This document shows, in pieces, positions 53,720-62,426 of a stretch of DNA of 64,000 bases. This DNA is from Ignavibacteria bacterium (GTDB lineage: Bacteria > Bacteroidota > Ignavibacteria > Kapaibacteriales > UBA4661), in the NCBI GenBank assembly GCA_947459425.1, contig CANHDJ010000005.1, positions 47,772 through 111,771 of the forward strand, written 5' to 3'. A model generated the notes under the pieces. The model saw only the letters and a list, made by a program, of their open reading frames with translations, ran no database searches and was not told where the DNA came from. Numbering within the stretch: the first letter of the stretch is position 1; every line of letters starts with the position of its first letter. The translations under genes and the position numbers were made by a program.

Positions 53720-53756
53720 AAAGGGTTTTGAGCAATAATACTGCTCAAAACCCTTT
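53720..53756. terminator. Bidirectional terminator
   Basis: A perfect 15-bp stem AAAGGGTTTTGAGCA / TGCTCAAAACCCTTT with a 7-base loop between the convergent CHASE2 (+) and hicB-like (-) genes. Its right arm is part of a 29-bp direct repeat found again at 54154. Confidence 0.82.
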
Positions 53757-53769
53757 GACGTTTATATCC
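53741..53769. repeat. 29-bp direct repeat, left copy
   Basis: Identical to 54154-54182 over 29 bases (starts CTGCTCAAAACCC, ends TTTATATCC), and partly similar for about ten more. The two copies enclose the hicB-like gene. Confidence 0.85.
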
Positions 53770-53814
53770 TTGAGTTCCGTTTGCGATAAAGAAGGTGGAA
53801 GAGATATCCACGCT

Positions 53815-54072
53815 TTATACCTGCGCTGCTCGTTTTTCGGTATAATTTGGAAGGGAAATACCCTCAATTTCAGGCAGAGGAAGATGCCGAGCGACGCTCA
53901 GAAGAATCCATTCTTCAAGAACTTCGATAAGTTCCTTTCGGCAGATTTCCACGGTGATACCCGTTGCATACACTCCTTGAAATCCTTCAATTTCACCGTA
54001 GAATATTGCATCGTCCGTGAGAAACTCATACGTCGCTTGTGCGATTGCCGCATGGATGTAGTCGTTGAGCAT
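53815..54072 (-). CDS. HicB-family antitoxin-like protein
   Basis: 85 residues. The core AIFYGEIEGFQGVYATGITVEICRKELIEVLEEWILLSV is the HicB/UPF0150 RNase-H-like fold signature (I.GF.GV.A.G.T.EE...EL.E.LEEW). In HicAB systems HicB blocks the HicA mRNA interferase. No HicA-like gene lies on either side, so this is a solitary antitoxin or the remnant of a pair. It is flanked by a 29-bp direct repeat, and a degraded second copy of its central part lies at 55640-55706, beyond the PD-(D/E)XK genes. Confidence 0.85.
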   Translation of the reverse strand: MLNDYIHAAIAQATYEFLTDDAIFYGEIEGFQGVYATGITVEICRKELIEVLEEWILLSVARHLPLPEIEGISLPNYTEKRAAQV

Positions 54073-54153
54073 GGCGCAAAAAGATAACTGTTGACAAGAC
54101 TTTCTAGGGTAGTAATTTACTGTTTTGTTTTGTCCACCACAAATTTTTCTGAA

Positions 54154-54182
54154 CTGCTCAAAACCCTTTGACGTTTATATCC
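54154..54182. repeat. 29-bp direct repeat, right copy
   Basis: Second copy of the 53741-53769 repeat, upstream of the hicB-like gene. It contains only one arm of the terminator hairpin present in the left copy. Confidence 0.85.
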
Positions 54183-54247
54183 GTAAGTTCGGTTCAATCT
54201 GCCCAATCCGTGTGCCAATACTCTCAATCATCCTGCGACCTGACCAA

Positions 54248-54892
54248 TTATGATTTGGTTTTGATGCGCCGTTCTACAATTGTTTTGAGATGTTTAAGAA
54301 TGCGGAGAATGTCGAAAATATCATCTTGAGTGGCATCGTAGGCAAGCGTTTTGGCATATTCCTTCCCAACAACAACAACGAAAAACCAATTGCGCCCCAC
54401 CACGTAGCAACCATAAAGTGGAAGACTATCGTTATTGATTGCTTGTGCTGCCATGAGTGCAATCAGCACTTGCCCCAAGGGGTCGTTTGCGCTATTGCGC
54501 TCTTTTTTGTATTCGTGCAGCAAAAAAAACGGGTGTCGCGGGGAGCGAAAACCTTCGGCAAGAATCAAATCAACAATGCCGGAAATTTTTAGCCCTTGTG
54601 CTTCAAAGCTAATCTCCCGTTCCAAAAAAGTATGATACCCCTCACCATCCAGTTCCGCCATACCAATCATAAACGCAATAAACTTCATCTTGAGTTCTTC
54701 TTCGTTCCAGTCGTCAACGTGTTCTTGGAGTTGGAGTTGCAGTTTTTGTAATGCTTGCTGTTCTTGTGGAGTGATAGTGATGTGGCTCACATTGGTGTAC
54801 TCGTCAAGGTGCTTGTTTGCTTTGGTGATGGCGAGTCCGAAGAAGAGTTCTACATCTTCTACCGTCCACTTAGAGAATTTTTTTTCAGACAT
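54248..54892 (-). CDS. Predicted PD-(D/E)XK nuclease-fold protein, paralog 2
   Basis: 214 residues. It is co-linear with the next gene: DDWNEEELKMKFIAFMIGMA, then EREISFEAQGLKISGIVDLILAEG (Asp108) and LHEYKKERNSANDPLGQVLIAL (Glu127-x-Lys129). This spacing of D...ExK after an E-rich helix is the PD-(D/E)XK nuclease core. The second half contains YGCYVVGRNWFFVVVVGKEYA. Its start overlaps the end of paralog 1 by eight bases, so the two are translated together. The family is common in Bacteroidota and cyanobacteria, but its role is not established to my knowledge. Confidence 0.78.
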   Translation of the reverse strand: MSEKKFSKWTVEDVELFFGLAITKANKHLDEYTNVSHITITPQEQQALQKLQLQLQEHVDDWNEEELKMKFIAFMIGMAELDGEGYHTFLEREISFEAQGLKISGIVDLILAEGFRSPRHPFFLLHEYKKERNSANDPLGQVLIALMAAQAINNDSLPLYGCYVVGRNWFFVVVVGKEYAKTLAYDATQDDIFDILRILKHLKTIVERRIKTKS

Positions 54893-55556
54893 TGGTACTA
54901 CCTTTAGCGGATGATAACGATTCACGGTGAAGACGTTCTTCAACAATGGTTTTCAGACTTTTAATAATGCGGTAAATATCAAGAATATCGTCTTGTGTGG
55001 CATCGTAGGCAAGGGATTCTGCATAGTCTTTGCCGTCCAGCGTAATAAAAAACCAATTTCGCCCCACCACGTAACAACCATAGAGTGTTTGCCCGTCGTT
55101 GTTGATTGTTTGTGCCGCAAGCAAAGCGATGAGTACCTGTCCAAGCGGGTCGTTAGCGCTGTGGCGCTCTTTTTTGTATTCGTGGAGGGAAAAGTACGTT
55201 TTATGGGGCGCACGTCGTCCTTCGGCAAGCAGCAAGTCCACCGTTCCACTCACCATTATGCCACCGATTTCTGCGGACAAATCGCGTTCAAAAAAGGTGT
55301 TGTAATTTTCGCCTTGTAATTGAGCAAGCAGGAGTATCGGACCGATACATTTTATTTTTAATTCTTCCTCATTCCAGTCCGAAACGTGCCGTTGAAGTTG
55401 TTCTTGAAGTTCTCGTAATGTTGTTCGCTCATGTTCATTGATGGGCGCTGCTGAAGAAAGCCATGCTTGGAGTGAGGGAAGCATTTTGTGCTGCTTGAGA
55501 AAAAACGTTTGTTCCACATCGTCTGCCGACCACCGAGAAAACTTTTTACGTTCCAT
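54885..55556 (-). CDS. Predicted PD-(D/E)XK nuclease-fold protein, paralog 1
   Basis: 223 residues. The same architecture as the overlapping downstream gene: SDWNEEELKIKCIGPILLLA, ISAEIGG-type strand, SGTVDLLLAEG (Asp107), LHEYKKERHSANDPLGQVLIAL (Glu126-x-Lys128) and YGCYVVGRNWFF. About half of the residues are identical between the two, so they arose by tandem duplication and have since diverged mainly in the first 45 residues. Nuclease activity is inferred from the motif only; the substrate and biological role are unknown. Confidence 0.78.
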   Translation of the reverse strand: MERKKFSRWSADDVEQTFFLKQHKMLPSLQAWLSSAAPINEHERTTLRELQEQLQRHVSDWNEEELKIKCIGPILLLAQLQGENYNTFFERDLSAEIGGIMVSGTVDLLLAEGRRAPHKTYFSLHEYKKERHSANDPLGQVLIALLAAQTINNDGQTLYGCYVVGRNWFFITLDGKDYAESLAYDATQDDILDIYRIIKSLKTIVEERLHRESLSSAKGSTNV

Positions 55557-55639
55557 ATCTGATGCGAAAAGTAGTGTATTGTATCAAAGGGTAGACAAAT
55601 TTCGCACAAAAAAATCGAATGGCGAAAAAATTCTTATCC

Positions 55640-55706
55640 TTGGGAAAAGGCGAAGTTAAGGACTTCAATAAGTCCCTTTCGGCAAATTGCCATCGTGACC
55701 GCCTCA
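55640..55706 (-). pseudogene. Degraded hicB fragment
   Basis: On the minus strand it reads GEAVTMAICRKGLIEVLNF before a stop. This aligns with ATGITVEICRKELIEVLEE of the hicB-like gene at 53815, and the DNA is also visibly related over about 45 bases. It has no start and no C-terminal half. It directly follows the stop of the TolB-like gene. Confidence 0.6.
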
Positions 55707-55713
55707 CCAATCC

Positions 55714-56718
55714 TCACGGCTTTTCCTGCACCACCATCACTAAGCGCTTTTCATCAGGACTCAGCGCCAAGCGCTTGATGTAGCCTTTGCCAATCACTCC
55801 CGTAAAATCAGCAATCTCCCGCCATGCGTTGTCCTTTCGGGCGTGGCGGGCAAAAAGTTTAAGATCGCGCCCCATAATCAGCGTGCCATTCTGCATCCAA
55901 GCATAATCCTCTGCACCCTGCACCGTTGGGCAGATTTGGCTCACAATACGGTTCTTCACATTCACGCGCTTGATCATCCACAGCGAATCGTTGATTTTAT
56001 GTACAAAACTCGCTGCCAGAGGCGATCCGGCAATACTTGTCGGCACACGCCGAATACAACGCCCAATACCGCTTTCAATACTGTCCGGCTTTGGAAGTCC
56101 CGTTCCATGAGGGTTTTCAGCATCGAAGGGAGAAATTTGCAAGGAAAAACCATCACCGCGTGAGCGCCCAAGCACAAACAATCCTAGATTTGATGCGCCC
56201 AACCAGCCATAATACCCGACGCGCTTTGTGCTGTCCAAAAGCATGGTCGGATTCTCACCATTGGCATCGAACCGCCACAAACGCTGCGTGGAATCCGGCT
56301 CCACGCGCACAACCATAATACTTTTGCCATCGGCAGGAAGTACCGTCGGCGTGTATTCGCTTTCGGGAGTTTTCGTGATTTGCGTTGTTGCCGAATCTTT
56401 AATGTCATAGCGATAAACATCCGATTGCATATCTTCTCGCATAGCAACGTAAAGAATGGCGCGGTTGTCCGGCGTAAATGAGGGTTGATTGTCATATCCG
56501 ACGCGGCGCGTGATATTAACGGGTTTGCCAACCGTGATGGACGATTTCGATTTTTGAATATCCACCAAAAATAATTCCAAATCCCCCAGCGCCTGCATAC
56601 TCTGGCGAATGCTGCTTGGCATAGCGGTTTGAGGCGAAGAAGTCTGTGCAAACGCGGGCAGAAGGAAAGCTACTGAAAAGCAAGCCGCAATCAGCATCGG
56701 GTAAAGAAAACGAAGCAT
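55714..56718 (-). CDS. Secreted TolB-like (WD40/PD40 propeller) protein
   Basis: 334 residues with a signal peptide (residues 1-24, FLLPAFAQ). Propeller-type repeats of the PD40 kind are seen: GYDNQPSFTPDNRAILYVAMRED, ESEYTPTVLPADGKSIMVVR and IKRLALSPDEKRLVMVVQE, each a 'D-G/N...I.Y' blade start. It is shorter than TolB and lacks its N-terminal alpha/beta domain. A periplasmic location is inferred; function unknown. It lies seven bases downstream of the NRDE gene and is probably cotranscribed with it. Confidence 0.8.
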   Translation of the reverse strand: MLRFLYPMLIAACFSVAFLLPAFAQTSSPQTAMPSSIRQSMQALGDLELFLVDIQKSKSSITVGKPVNITRRVGYDNQPSFTPDNRAILYVAMREDMQSDVYRYDIKDSATTQITKTPESEYTPTVLPADGKSIMVVRVEPDSTQRLWRFDANGENPTMLLDSTKRVGYYGWLGASNLGLFVLGRSRGDGFSLQISPFDAENPHGTGLPKPDSIESGIGRCIRRVPTSIAGSPLAASFVHKINDSLWMIKRVNVKNRIVSQICPTVQGAEDYAWMQNGTLIMGRDLKLFARHARKDNAWREIADFTGVIGKGYIKRLALSPDEKRLVMVVQEKP

Positions 56719-56725
56719 AGTGTCA

Positions 56726-57547
56726 TCAATTTGGGAGTGATAAAAGAGGGAACGAGAAAGCGCTTTGTCCCAACGATGTATCTAAAACACCTGACTCAAA
56801 ACTCGGTGTGAAGCGCTGTTCCGTAAAATAGACGGTTTGATTTTTGCCCACCAGCACCACCGTCGAACACCGCGTACCGTAGTGGCGTTCCGGCGCATGA
56901 ATAAAGAGCGACGAAAGCTGTCGTTCCCATTCTATGCCGACTCCCGTATTGGGCAATTGCGTGTCATCAGGTCTGGTGCGGTCTTGAAGCATGGCGAGGA
57001 GTTCTGCCGTGAGATGCTCAGGGTTTGGAGCGGTGTGGTCGCGCAGAATATTTGTCATTGCGGTTTTGCCCTTCTCTACTTTGTGCCAAGGCGTATCCAA
57101 AAGTGCATTACTCAAGCCATGAACGCCGTCCGCGACTCGCTCCGCCGACTGTCCGTAGTTAGAATACCAGCGTACATCGGCTTCGGCGAGGCTTCCCCAG
57201 AGCATATTAAAACCGTTGTAGAGCTTGCCTTTGCGCTCCAAATGTTCGGCAAAATCGTCGTTGGGCGGGGTTTGCGTAAGAAATCGGTATGTGAGTTCGC
57301 CCCGCGAAGGCGCATCGGGATTGATGTTGCTCAAATCGCGGACATTGGTAATGGCAGCAAAACGCCCTGAGCGCGTGATTCCAAGCCATGCTCCGCCTGC
57401 CTCTAAATCAATTCCTCCCAAAATATCGGGGAAATAATGCCACCAATGCGCCTTGTGCGCAGGGCGTTTGGTAAATTCATCACGGTTTGCCGCCAGAACG
57501 ACGGGATAATCGGGATGAGCATTCAGGGCGAACAGGATAAGACACAT
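56726..57547 (-). CDS. NRDE-family protein (TANGO2-like)
   Basis: 273 residues. It begins with Met-Cys: MCLILFALNAHPDYPVVLAANRDEF, the Ntn-hydrolase-like start and NRDE motif that define the family. GGIDLEAGGAWLGITRSGRFAAITNVRD and THG-like YGTRCSTVVLVGK follow at the usual places. Eukaryotic TANGO2 has been linked to lipid and heme handling; the bacterial function is uncertain. The catalytic Cys2 is present. First gene of a two-gene unit with the TolB-like protein. Confidence 0.92.
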   Translation of the reverse strand: MCLILFALNAHPDYPVVLAANRDEFTKRPAHKAHWWHYFPDILGGIDLEAGGAWLGITRSGRFAAITNVRDLSNINPDAPSRGELTYRFLTQTPPNDDFAEHLERKGKLYNGFNMLWGSLAEADVRWYSNYGQSAERVADGVHGLSNALLDTPWHKVEKGKTAMTNILRDHTAPNPEHLTAELLAMLQDRTRPDDTQLPNTGVGIEWERQLSSLFIHAPERHYGTRCSTVVLVGKNQTVYFTEQRFTPSFESGVLDTSLGQSAFSFPLLSLPN

Positions 57548-57643
57548 GGGAAATAGAATGTTGTGGTAAAAATTGATATTTGCCTATGCAATGTAGGCAG
57601 AATTCCATGCAATCAAGGATATAAGCGCCGTCCAAAACCATTC

Positions 57644-58738
57644 TCACAAAATTCTCTTCAACACGCTCATATTCAACTGCTGACTATTATTCCAAACATC
57701 GTAAACCGAGACAGAGCCTTGCGTTGCGGTAAACGGTGTTTTCAGAACATCACCATCCAGAAATTTATAGGTGTCCAGCCCGCAAGCCACCGCCCGCCCA
57801 TCATTCCACGCTGCCGCCATTGTCGCATAAAACCCCAGCGCCACGCCACTCTCGAAAACACTGCTGATGACCGCATCCAAACCACGATTATTTGCTTCAA
57901 GAGCAAGAGAACGTGCCTCAATGATACTGCCAATCGCCGACGGCTTGAGGATGTATGCCGCCAAACAGTGAGAAGGAATATTGTGACGGAAGCCTTTCTG
58001 AGTAGGGTTATCGGTATAGAGTGTTTCGTCAAGGGCAACACGAATACCAGTGGCATTGTAAAATGCCTCAATTTCCCAATAATTACGCATCGGTTCTTCG
58101 ATGTAGGCAATATTACAGTCTTGAAGCGCTTCGCCGACACGAATCGCCGTCGTTAGCTTCCACGAGCAGTTTGCGTCCAGACGCAACGCAATATCCTTCC
58201 CGACCGCATCCCGACAAGCGCGGACTGCCGCAATATCGTCTTTTGGCGCACCACGCCCGACCTTAATTTTCAGCGTTGTGTATCCATCCTTGACAGCCTC
58301 TTCTGCCTGCTTAATGATAGCTTCTTTCGTGCCTGTCAGTAATGCATTAAGCGGCAGACGGGTTATCGGCGACGGCTGAACGGTATCCTGAAAGGGCAGC
58401 GTGTTCTGCTGCCGTGCGGGCAGCGAAAAGAGCGTCATTTCCACGCCACATTTTACCGAAAGAAGGTCGGGCAAAGAGTGTAGTGTCGAAAGTGTAATGT
58501 CGGGTGAGATTTTTTCCATTACCTCAATCAACGATTCTTTATGCAAGCCCGGAAGCGGTGCAATTTCGCCAATACCCACTTTGCCATTCTTATCAGAGAG
58601 AATTATCAATATTCCTTTGCGCGTTGCGCTCTCCGTTGCTGCTGCGGTGCCGGGCGATGGTGTTGTCAATGGCTGGCGGAGCGGCAGAGCATACTCATAA
58701 ACCTCTGCATGATGTGGAGCGTCAGTCAACTTCAACAT
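57644..58738 (-). CDS. menC: o-Succinylbenzoate synthase (enolase superfamily)
   Basis: 364 residues. Dehydrates SHCHC to o-succinylbenzoate in menaquinone synthesis. Enolase-superfamily residues are in order: KIKVGRG (catalytic Lys of KxK), RLDANCSW (metal Asp), IEEP (metal Glu), ALDETL (metal Asp) and ILKPSAIG (second Lys). By sequence alone it could be a dipeptide epimerase or N-acylamino-acid racemase, but its place 15 bases after menB supports MenC. It is the last gene of the men operon seen here. Confidence 0.93.
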   Translation of the reverse strand: MLKLTDAPHHAEVYEYALPLRQPLTTPSPGTAAATESATRKGILIILSDKNGKVGIGEIAPLPGLHKESLIEVMEKISPDITLSTLHSLPDLLSVKCGVEMTLFSLPARQQNTLPFQDTVQPSPITRLPLNALLTGTKEAIIKQAEEAVKDGYTTLKIKVGRGAPKDDIAAVRACRDAVGKDIALRLDANCSWKLTTAIRVGEALQDCNIAYIEEPMRNYWEIEAFYNATGIRVALDETLYTDNPTQKGFRHNIPSHCLAAYILKPSAIGSIIEARSLALEANNRGLDAVISSVFESGVALGFYATMAAAWNDGRAVACGLDTYKFLDGDVLKTPFTATQGSVSVYDVWNNSQQLNMSVLKRIL

Positions 58739-58753
58739 CGTAAAACCTCGTAT

Positions 58754-59611
58754 TTACGGGCGACGTGGGAATTTTGCGAAATCGGGTTGACGTTTTTCGA
58801 CATAGGCATTTCGCCCTTCCTGACCCTCTTCGCTCATGTAAAAGAGCATCGTTGCTACTCCGGCGAGTTCTTGTAATCCCGATTGCCCGTCGCAATCGGC
58901 ATTCAGCGCCGCTTTGAGCGCACGAAGCGCGATGGGTGATTTTTCCAACATTTCTTTACACCATTTCACGGTCTCAATTTCTAATTCCGCCAGTGGAACA
59001 ATGGTGTTGACAAGCCCCATATCAAGCGCTTGTTCGGCATTATATTGACGACACAGAAACCAAATTTCGCGGGCTTTTTTCTGCCCCACAATTCTTGCCA
59101 AATAGCTCGAACCATAGCCGCCATCGAATGAACCAACCTTAGGACCTGTCTGTCCAAAAATAGCATTGTCCGCCGCAATGGTCAGGTCGCACAGCACGTG
59201 CAGGACGTGTCCGCCACCAACCGCATATCCCGCAACCATAGCAACGACGGGCTTCGGGCAAGCACGAATATCTTTTTGAAAATCCAACACGTTCAATCGC
59301 TCGACGTGTTTGTCGTTGTCCTTGTAACCCGCATCACCGCGAATACGCTGGTCTCCACCGGAACAAAACGCCAAATCACCCGCTCCAGTGAGAATAATAA
59401 CGCCGATATTGGTGTCGTCGCGGGCATCGTCCAGCGCACGAATCATTTCCTGCACCGTCAAAGGGCGAAAAGCATTACGCACTTCGGGTCGGTTAATCGT
59501 GATTTTGGCAATACCGTCGGCTTTTTCGTACAAAATATCGGTAAAGGTGATAGCACTTTGCCAATCCAAAGCGCGTTGAATTGTGCCGGAGGTCGTCGTA
59601 GCTTGCGTCAT
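58754..59611 (-). CDS. menB: 1,4-Dihydroxy-2-naphthoyl-CoA synthase
   Basis: 285 residues, the standard length. Crotonase-fold enzyme that cyclises o-succinylbenzoyl-CoA. It shows [36 protein letters not shown] (oxyanion hole), [20 protein letters not shown] and the MenB-specific [29 protein letters not shown]. The start at 59611 overlaps the menH stop by four bases (ATGA), which supports translational coupling. Its substrate requires the menE acyl-CoA ligase, not present in this window. Confidence 0.97.
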   Translation of the reverse strand: MTQATTTSGTIQRALDWQSAITFTDILYEKADGIAKITINRPEVRNAFRPLTVQEMIRALDDARDDTNIGVIILTGAGDLAFCSGGDQRIRGDAGYKDNDKHVERLNVLDFQKDIRACPKPVVAMVAGYAVGGGHVLHVLCDLTIAADNAIFGQTGPKVGSFDGGYGSSYLARIVGQKKAREIWFLCRQYNAEQALDMGLVNTIVPLAELEIETVKWCKEMLEKSPIALRALKAALNADCDGQSGLQELAGVATMLFYMSEEGQEGRNAYVEKRQPDFAKFPRRP

Positions 59612-60465
59612 ACGTTGTTGTTGAATTTGTGATAAAAACGAGTACACCATTCTGTAATTTCGTCTGCACATTCGTAAGGCAAAACGTGTCCAACATCAGG
59701 AATGATGCGGCATTCAGAATGTGGTGTCTTTTGATGGAGTTCTTCTGCTAAAAGTGTAAATTTTGTGTCGAGTGCGCCAGCCACAAATGTTATGGGAACA
59801 CGGTTTTGGGCAAGTTCACCCCACAACGACGGCTGCGAGCCTGTTCCCATGCCGCGCAAAGACAAAGCCGCTCCACGAGGATTGCCATTGCGACGCTTTT
59901 CCACGATATGCTTAAAAGCAGCATGGCGACGAAAAGGAGCAAAGAGCGCTTGGTTGTACCAAAAATCTAAAAAATTGCTCATCGTCACGACTGCATCAAG
60001 TCTTTGCGCTAGTTCTTCGTCGGATTTTCTCCGCAAAAGACGTTCTTCCTCGCTGCGCAAACCAGCCGTTGCCGAAAGAATAAGTGCGGCTTGGAAGCGT
60101 TCCGGAAAGCGCAAGGCAAGATATAGTGCCAAACGCCCACCCATCGAATACCCGCAAAGATACGCTTTTTCGCACTCACGTATATCCAAAATTTCTATTA
60201 TTCCCGCCGCAACGGATTCGAGAGAGAATAATTGAACGTCGCTCAGTTCAGAACGACTGTCCGCAAGACACGTCTCGCCGTGTCCGGGAATATCCGGCGC
60301 AATCACGCACCACTGCTCAGGAAGATTTTCCGCAATCGCTGACCAATCATCGCCTGTGCCTAAAAAACCATGCAGCAAGAGCAGATGCGGCTTCGAGTGG
60401 TCGCCCCAGATGTGCGTTGCCATGCTGTAATTGCTTGTTTGGAGTGTCAGAACAGATGATTGCAT
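59608..60465 (-). CDS. menH: SHCHC synthase (MenH, alpha/beta hydrolase)
   Basis: 285 residues. Removes pyruvate from SEPHCHC to give SHCHC, between MenD and MenC. Alpha/beta-hydrolase elements: [16 protein letters not shown] (oxyanion region, typical of MenH), PGHGET, the nucleophile elbow [19 protein letters not shown] (acid) and [14 protein letters not shown] (His). The position between menD and menB makes the assignment firm. It overlaps menB by four bases and starts 13 bases after the menD stop. Confidence 0.95.
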   Translation of the reverse strand: MQSSVLTLQTSNYSMATHIWGDHSKPHLLLLHGFLGTGDDWSAIAENLPEQWCVIAPDIPGHGETCLADSRSELSDVQLFSLESVAAGIIEILDIRECEKAYLCGYSMGGRLALYLALRFPERFQAALILSATAGLRSEEERLLRRKSDEELAQRLDAVVTMSNFLDFWYNQALFAPFRRHAAFKHIVEKRRNGNPRGAALSLRGMGTGSQPSLWGELAQNRVPITFVAGALDTKFTLLAEELHQKTPHSECRIIPDVGHVLPYECADEITEWCTRFYHKFNNNV

Positions 60466-60478
60466 AGTGCTTGACCTT

Positions 60479-62314
60479 TTATGGGCGGTATTCCTTCAAG
60501 CCCGACACAATCAGCGCTTGAAGGTGTTTGTGATCGGTGAGATTGGCATTGCGATCGGTACGGACTTCGATGATTGTGGAGCGTTTTTCCATCCGCCCCA
60601 GTTCCAATGCGGCTTCGTAGGCAATACGAAAATCCTGCGTTGTCTGTGCCGCCACGTAGCGAAGCCCCGCGAATGTCGCCAACGCCTGGAAATCTGCGGT
60701 GTGTGGCGTTCCCCAAAATTGTTCAAAAATATCGCTGTGGGCAGCAATCGGTAAAAAGGAAAAGATACCACCACCCGCATTATTGATGAGAACAATGACC
60801 AACGGAACGAGGTTTTGCGCCACAAGTAAAAGCGAATTACTATCGTGGATAAACGCCACATCACCAATAACCAGAGTCGTTGTCCTCCCCAAACCCCGCG
60901 CAAAACCTGACGTGGAAGCAATAATCCCGTCAATACCGCTTGCACCTCTGTTTGTCCCAATGGCAATAGAAACCGCTCTACGACTGGCATCGGCGTACAT
61001 ATCCATATCTCGAATCGGCATACTATTCGAGAGAAAAAGCCCGTCACCATCGGGGATAATGCGTGAGACTATTGTTGCAACGGCAATTTCGCTCATTGGC
61101 GCATTCGTGCGCTCTCGCTCGTCGTTTGCATTGCGCAATGTTTCGGCAACAATATTCGAGAGCGCCGATAAAACCTCGACGTGTGCGGTGGGTGCTTGAT
61201 TGCTTGTTGGACAATGCTCCGTAAGCCCGGCGGCAAACAACGCAATATCGGCTTGAACCCGCATCGTTACTTGATGATTCGGGTCATTGCGAAAGGGTGT
61301 TTGGTCAATAACGATGTATTCACGAGGCTTTGAACGCTCAAGCCATTGCAAAAGTCGTTTGGAAACAAATGAACCGCCCAAATGCAGCACCACATCAGGC
61401 TGCGCAAGCGCGGACGGCAGAAGCAGCATTTGGTCAAAATATGGCACAGTCACAACTTCTTCTGAATCATTTTCGCCAACACCACCCAAACGCAGCCCCG
61501 AAGCAATATCTGGGACGATCGGCACACGAAACGCTGAGGCAAGACGAATCACTGCCATCTCGTCCTCACGAGAACGCAAGCGCCCAACAATGAACAGGGG
61601 CGATTGCGCAGAAAGCAGAACTGATGCTATTTCTTGTGCCGTTTCAGCGTCGAGCATTGGTAGAGTTGGTGCATACCGTGTCCAAGGGCGCGTGGTTTGC
61701 AGCCAGCCAACAAGCGATTGAAGATAAGACGGCGGGAATGGAAGCGAGGTGGGCGCAAGCGGCTCACGAAACATACAGTTCAGATGCACCGCTCCCGATG
61801 GCGACGATGCAGAAGACGCACGAGCAAGAGCGTAGTCAATCGTCGTCAAAACAACTTCCGGCGCAATCTGCGCATCAGGGCAGGGAATATCGAACTTCCA
61901 CCGCACAAAATCACCAAAAAGCGCGGGTTGCGGTATGGTCTGGTTTGCACCTGTTTCGCGGAGTTCCGGAGGGCGGTCTGCCGTGAGAAGCAGCATGGGA
62001 ACAGCATCCTTATCAGCTTCGACAACAGCAGGGAGATAATTCGCCACCGCCGTCCCCGACGTGCAAACAAGCACGGCAGCACGCCCTGTCGCACGGGCAT
62101 ATCCGAGCGCATAGAAGGCGGCAGCCCGCTCGTCCACACATACAACCGCTTCTGCCTTCGGATGCCGCGCTATCGCAGTGGCAAGCGGTGTGGAGCGCGA
62201 ACCCGGCGAAACGCAGAAGAGTGTGACACCATTGCGCACACATTCTTCGACGATAAGCAATGCCCAAACGATATTGAGGTTTTCCGCTTCGGTCAAAAGG
62301 GTGTTTATAGTCAT
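60479..62314 (-). CDS. menD: SEPHCHC synthase (thiamine-diphosphate enzyme MenD)
   Basis: 611 residues from the ATG at 62314. Joins 2-oxoglutarate-derived succinic semialdehyde to isochorismate, the committed step. The N-terminal PYR domain has FCVSPGSRSTPLATAIARH and DERAAAFYALGYARATGR (catalytic Glu). A central domain follows. The TPP-binding C-terminal domain has SNSMPIRDMDMYA, NRGASGIDGIIAST, LVIGDVAFIHDSNSL and LINNAGGGIFSFLP. It is slightly longer than E. coli MenD (556). The 112-base gap to menF contains a dispersed palindromic repeat. Confidence 0.97.
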   Translation of the reverse strand: MTINTLLTEAENLNIVWALLIVEECVRNGVTLFCVSPGSRSTPLATAIARHPKAEAVVCVDERAAAFYALGYARATGRAAVLVCTSGTAVANYLPAVVEADKDAVPMLLLTADRPPELRETGANQTIPQPALFGDFVRWKFDIPCPDAQIAPEVVLTTIDYALARASSASSPSGAVHLNCMFREPLAPTSLPFPPSYLQSLVGWLQTTRPWTRYAPTLPMLDAETAQEIASVLLSAQSPLFIVGRLRSREDEMAVIRLASAFRVPIVPDIASGLRLGGVGENDSEEVVTVPYFDQMLLLPSALAQPDVVLHLGGSFVSKRLLQWLERSKPREYIVIDQTPFRNDPNHQVTMRVQADIALFAAGLTEHCPTSNQAPTAHVEVLSALSNIVAETLRNANDERERTNAPMSEIAVATIVSRIIPDGDGLFLSNSMPIRDMDMYADASRRAVSIAIGTNRGASGIDGIIASTSGFARGLGRTTTLVIGDVAFIHDSNSLLLVAQNLVPLVIVLINNAGGGIFSFLPIAAHSDIFEQFWGTPHTADFQALATFAGLRYVAAQTTQDFRIAYEAALELGRMEKRSTIIEVRTDRNANLTDHKHLQALIVSGLKEYRP

Positions 62315-62347
62315 ATTCAAAAAGGGTAAAAACTGCATACGCAACAC

Positions 62348-62400
62348 CCGCCCGACGGCAGCGTATTTAGTCTCTTCAGCCGCCGGACGGGAAGAATTTT
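62348..62400. repeat. 53-bp dispersed palindromic repeat, copy B
   Basis: Matches the inverse of 32539-32591 in 52 of 53 bases. It lies in the menF-menD spacer, 34 bases upstream of the menD start, and its hairpin could affect the menF/menD transcript ratio. Confidence 0.85.
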
Positions 62401-62426
62401 TCGACCTTTTTCAAGATTTAGCATTT

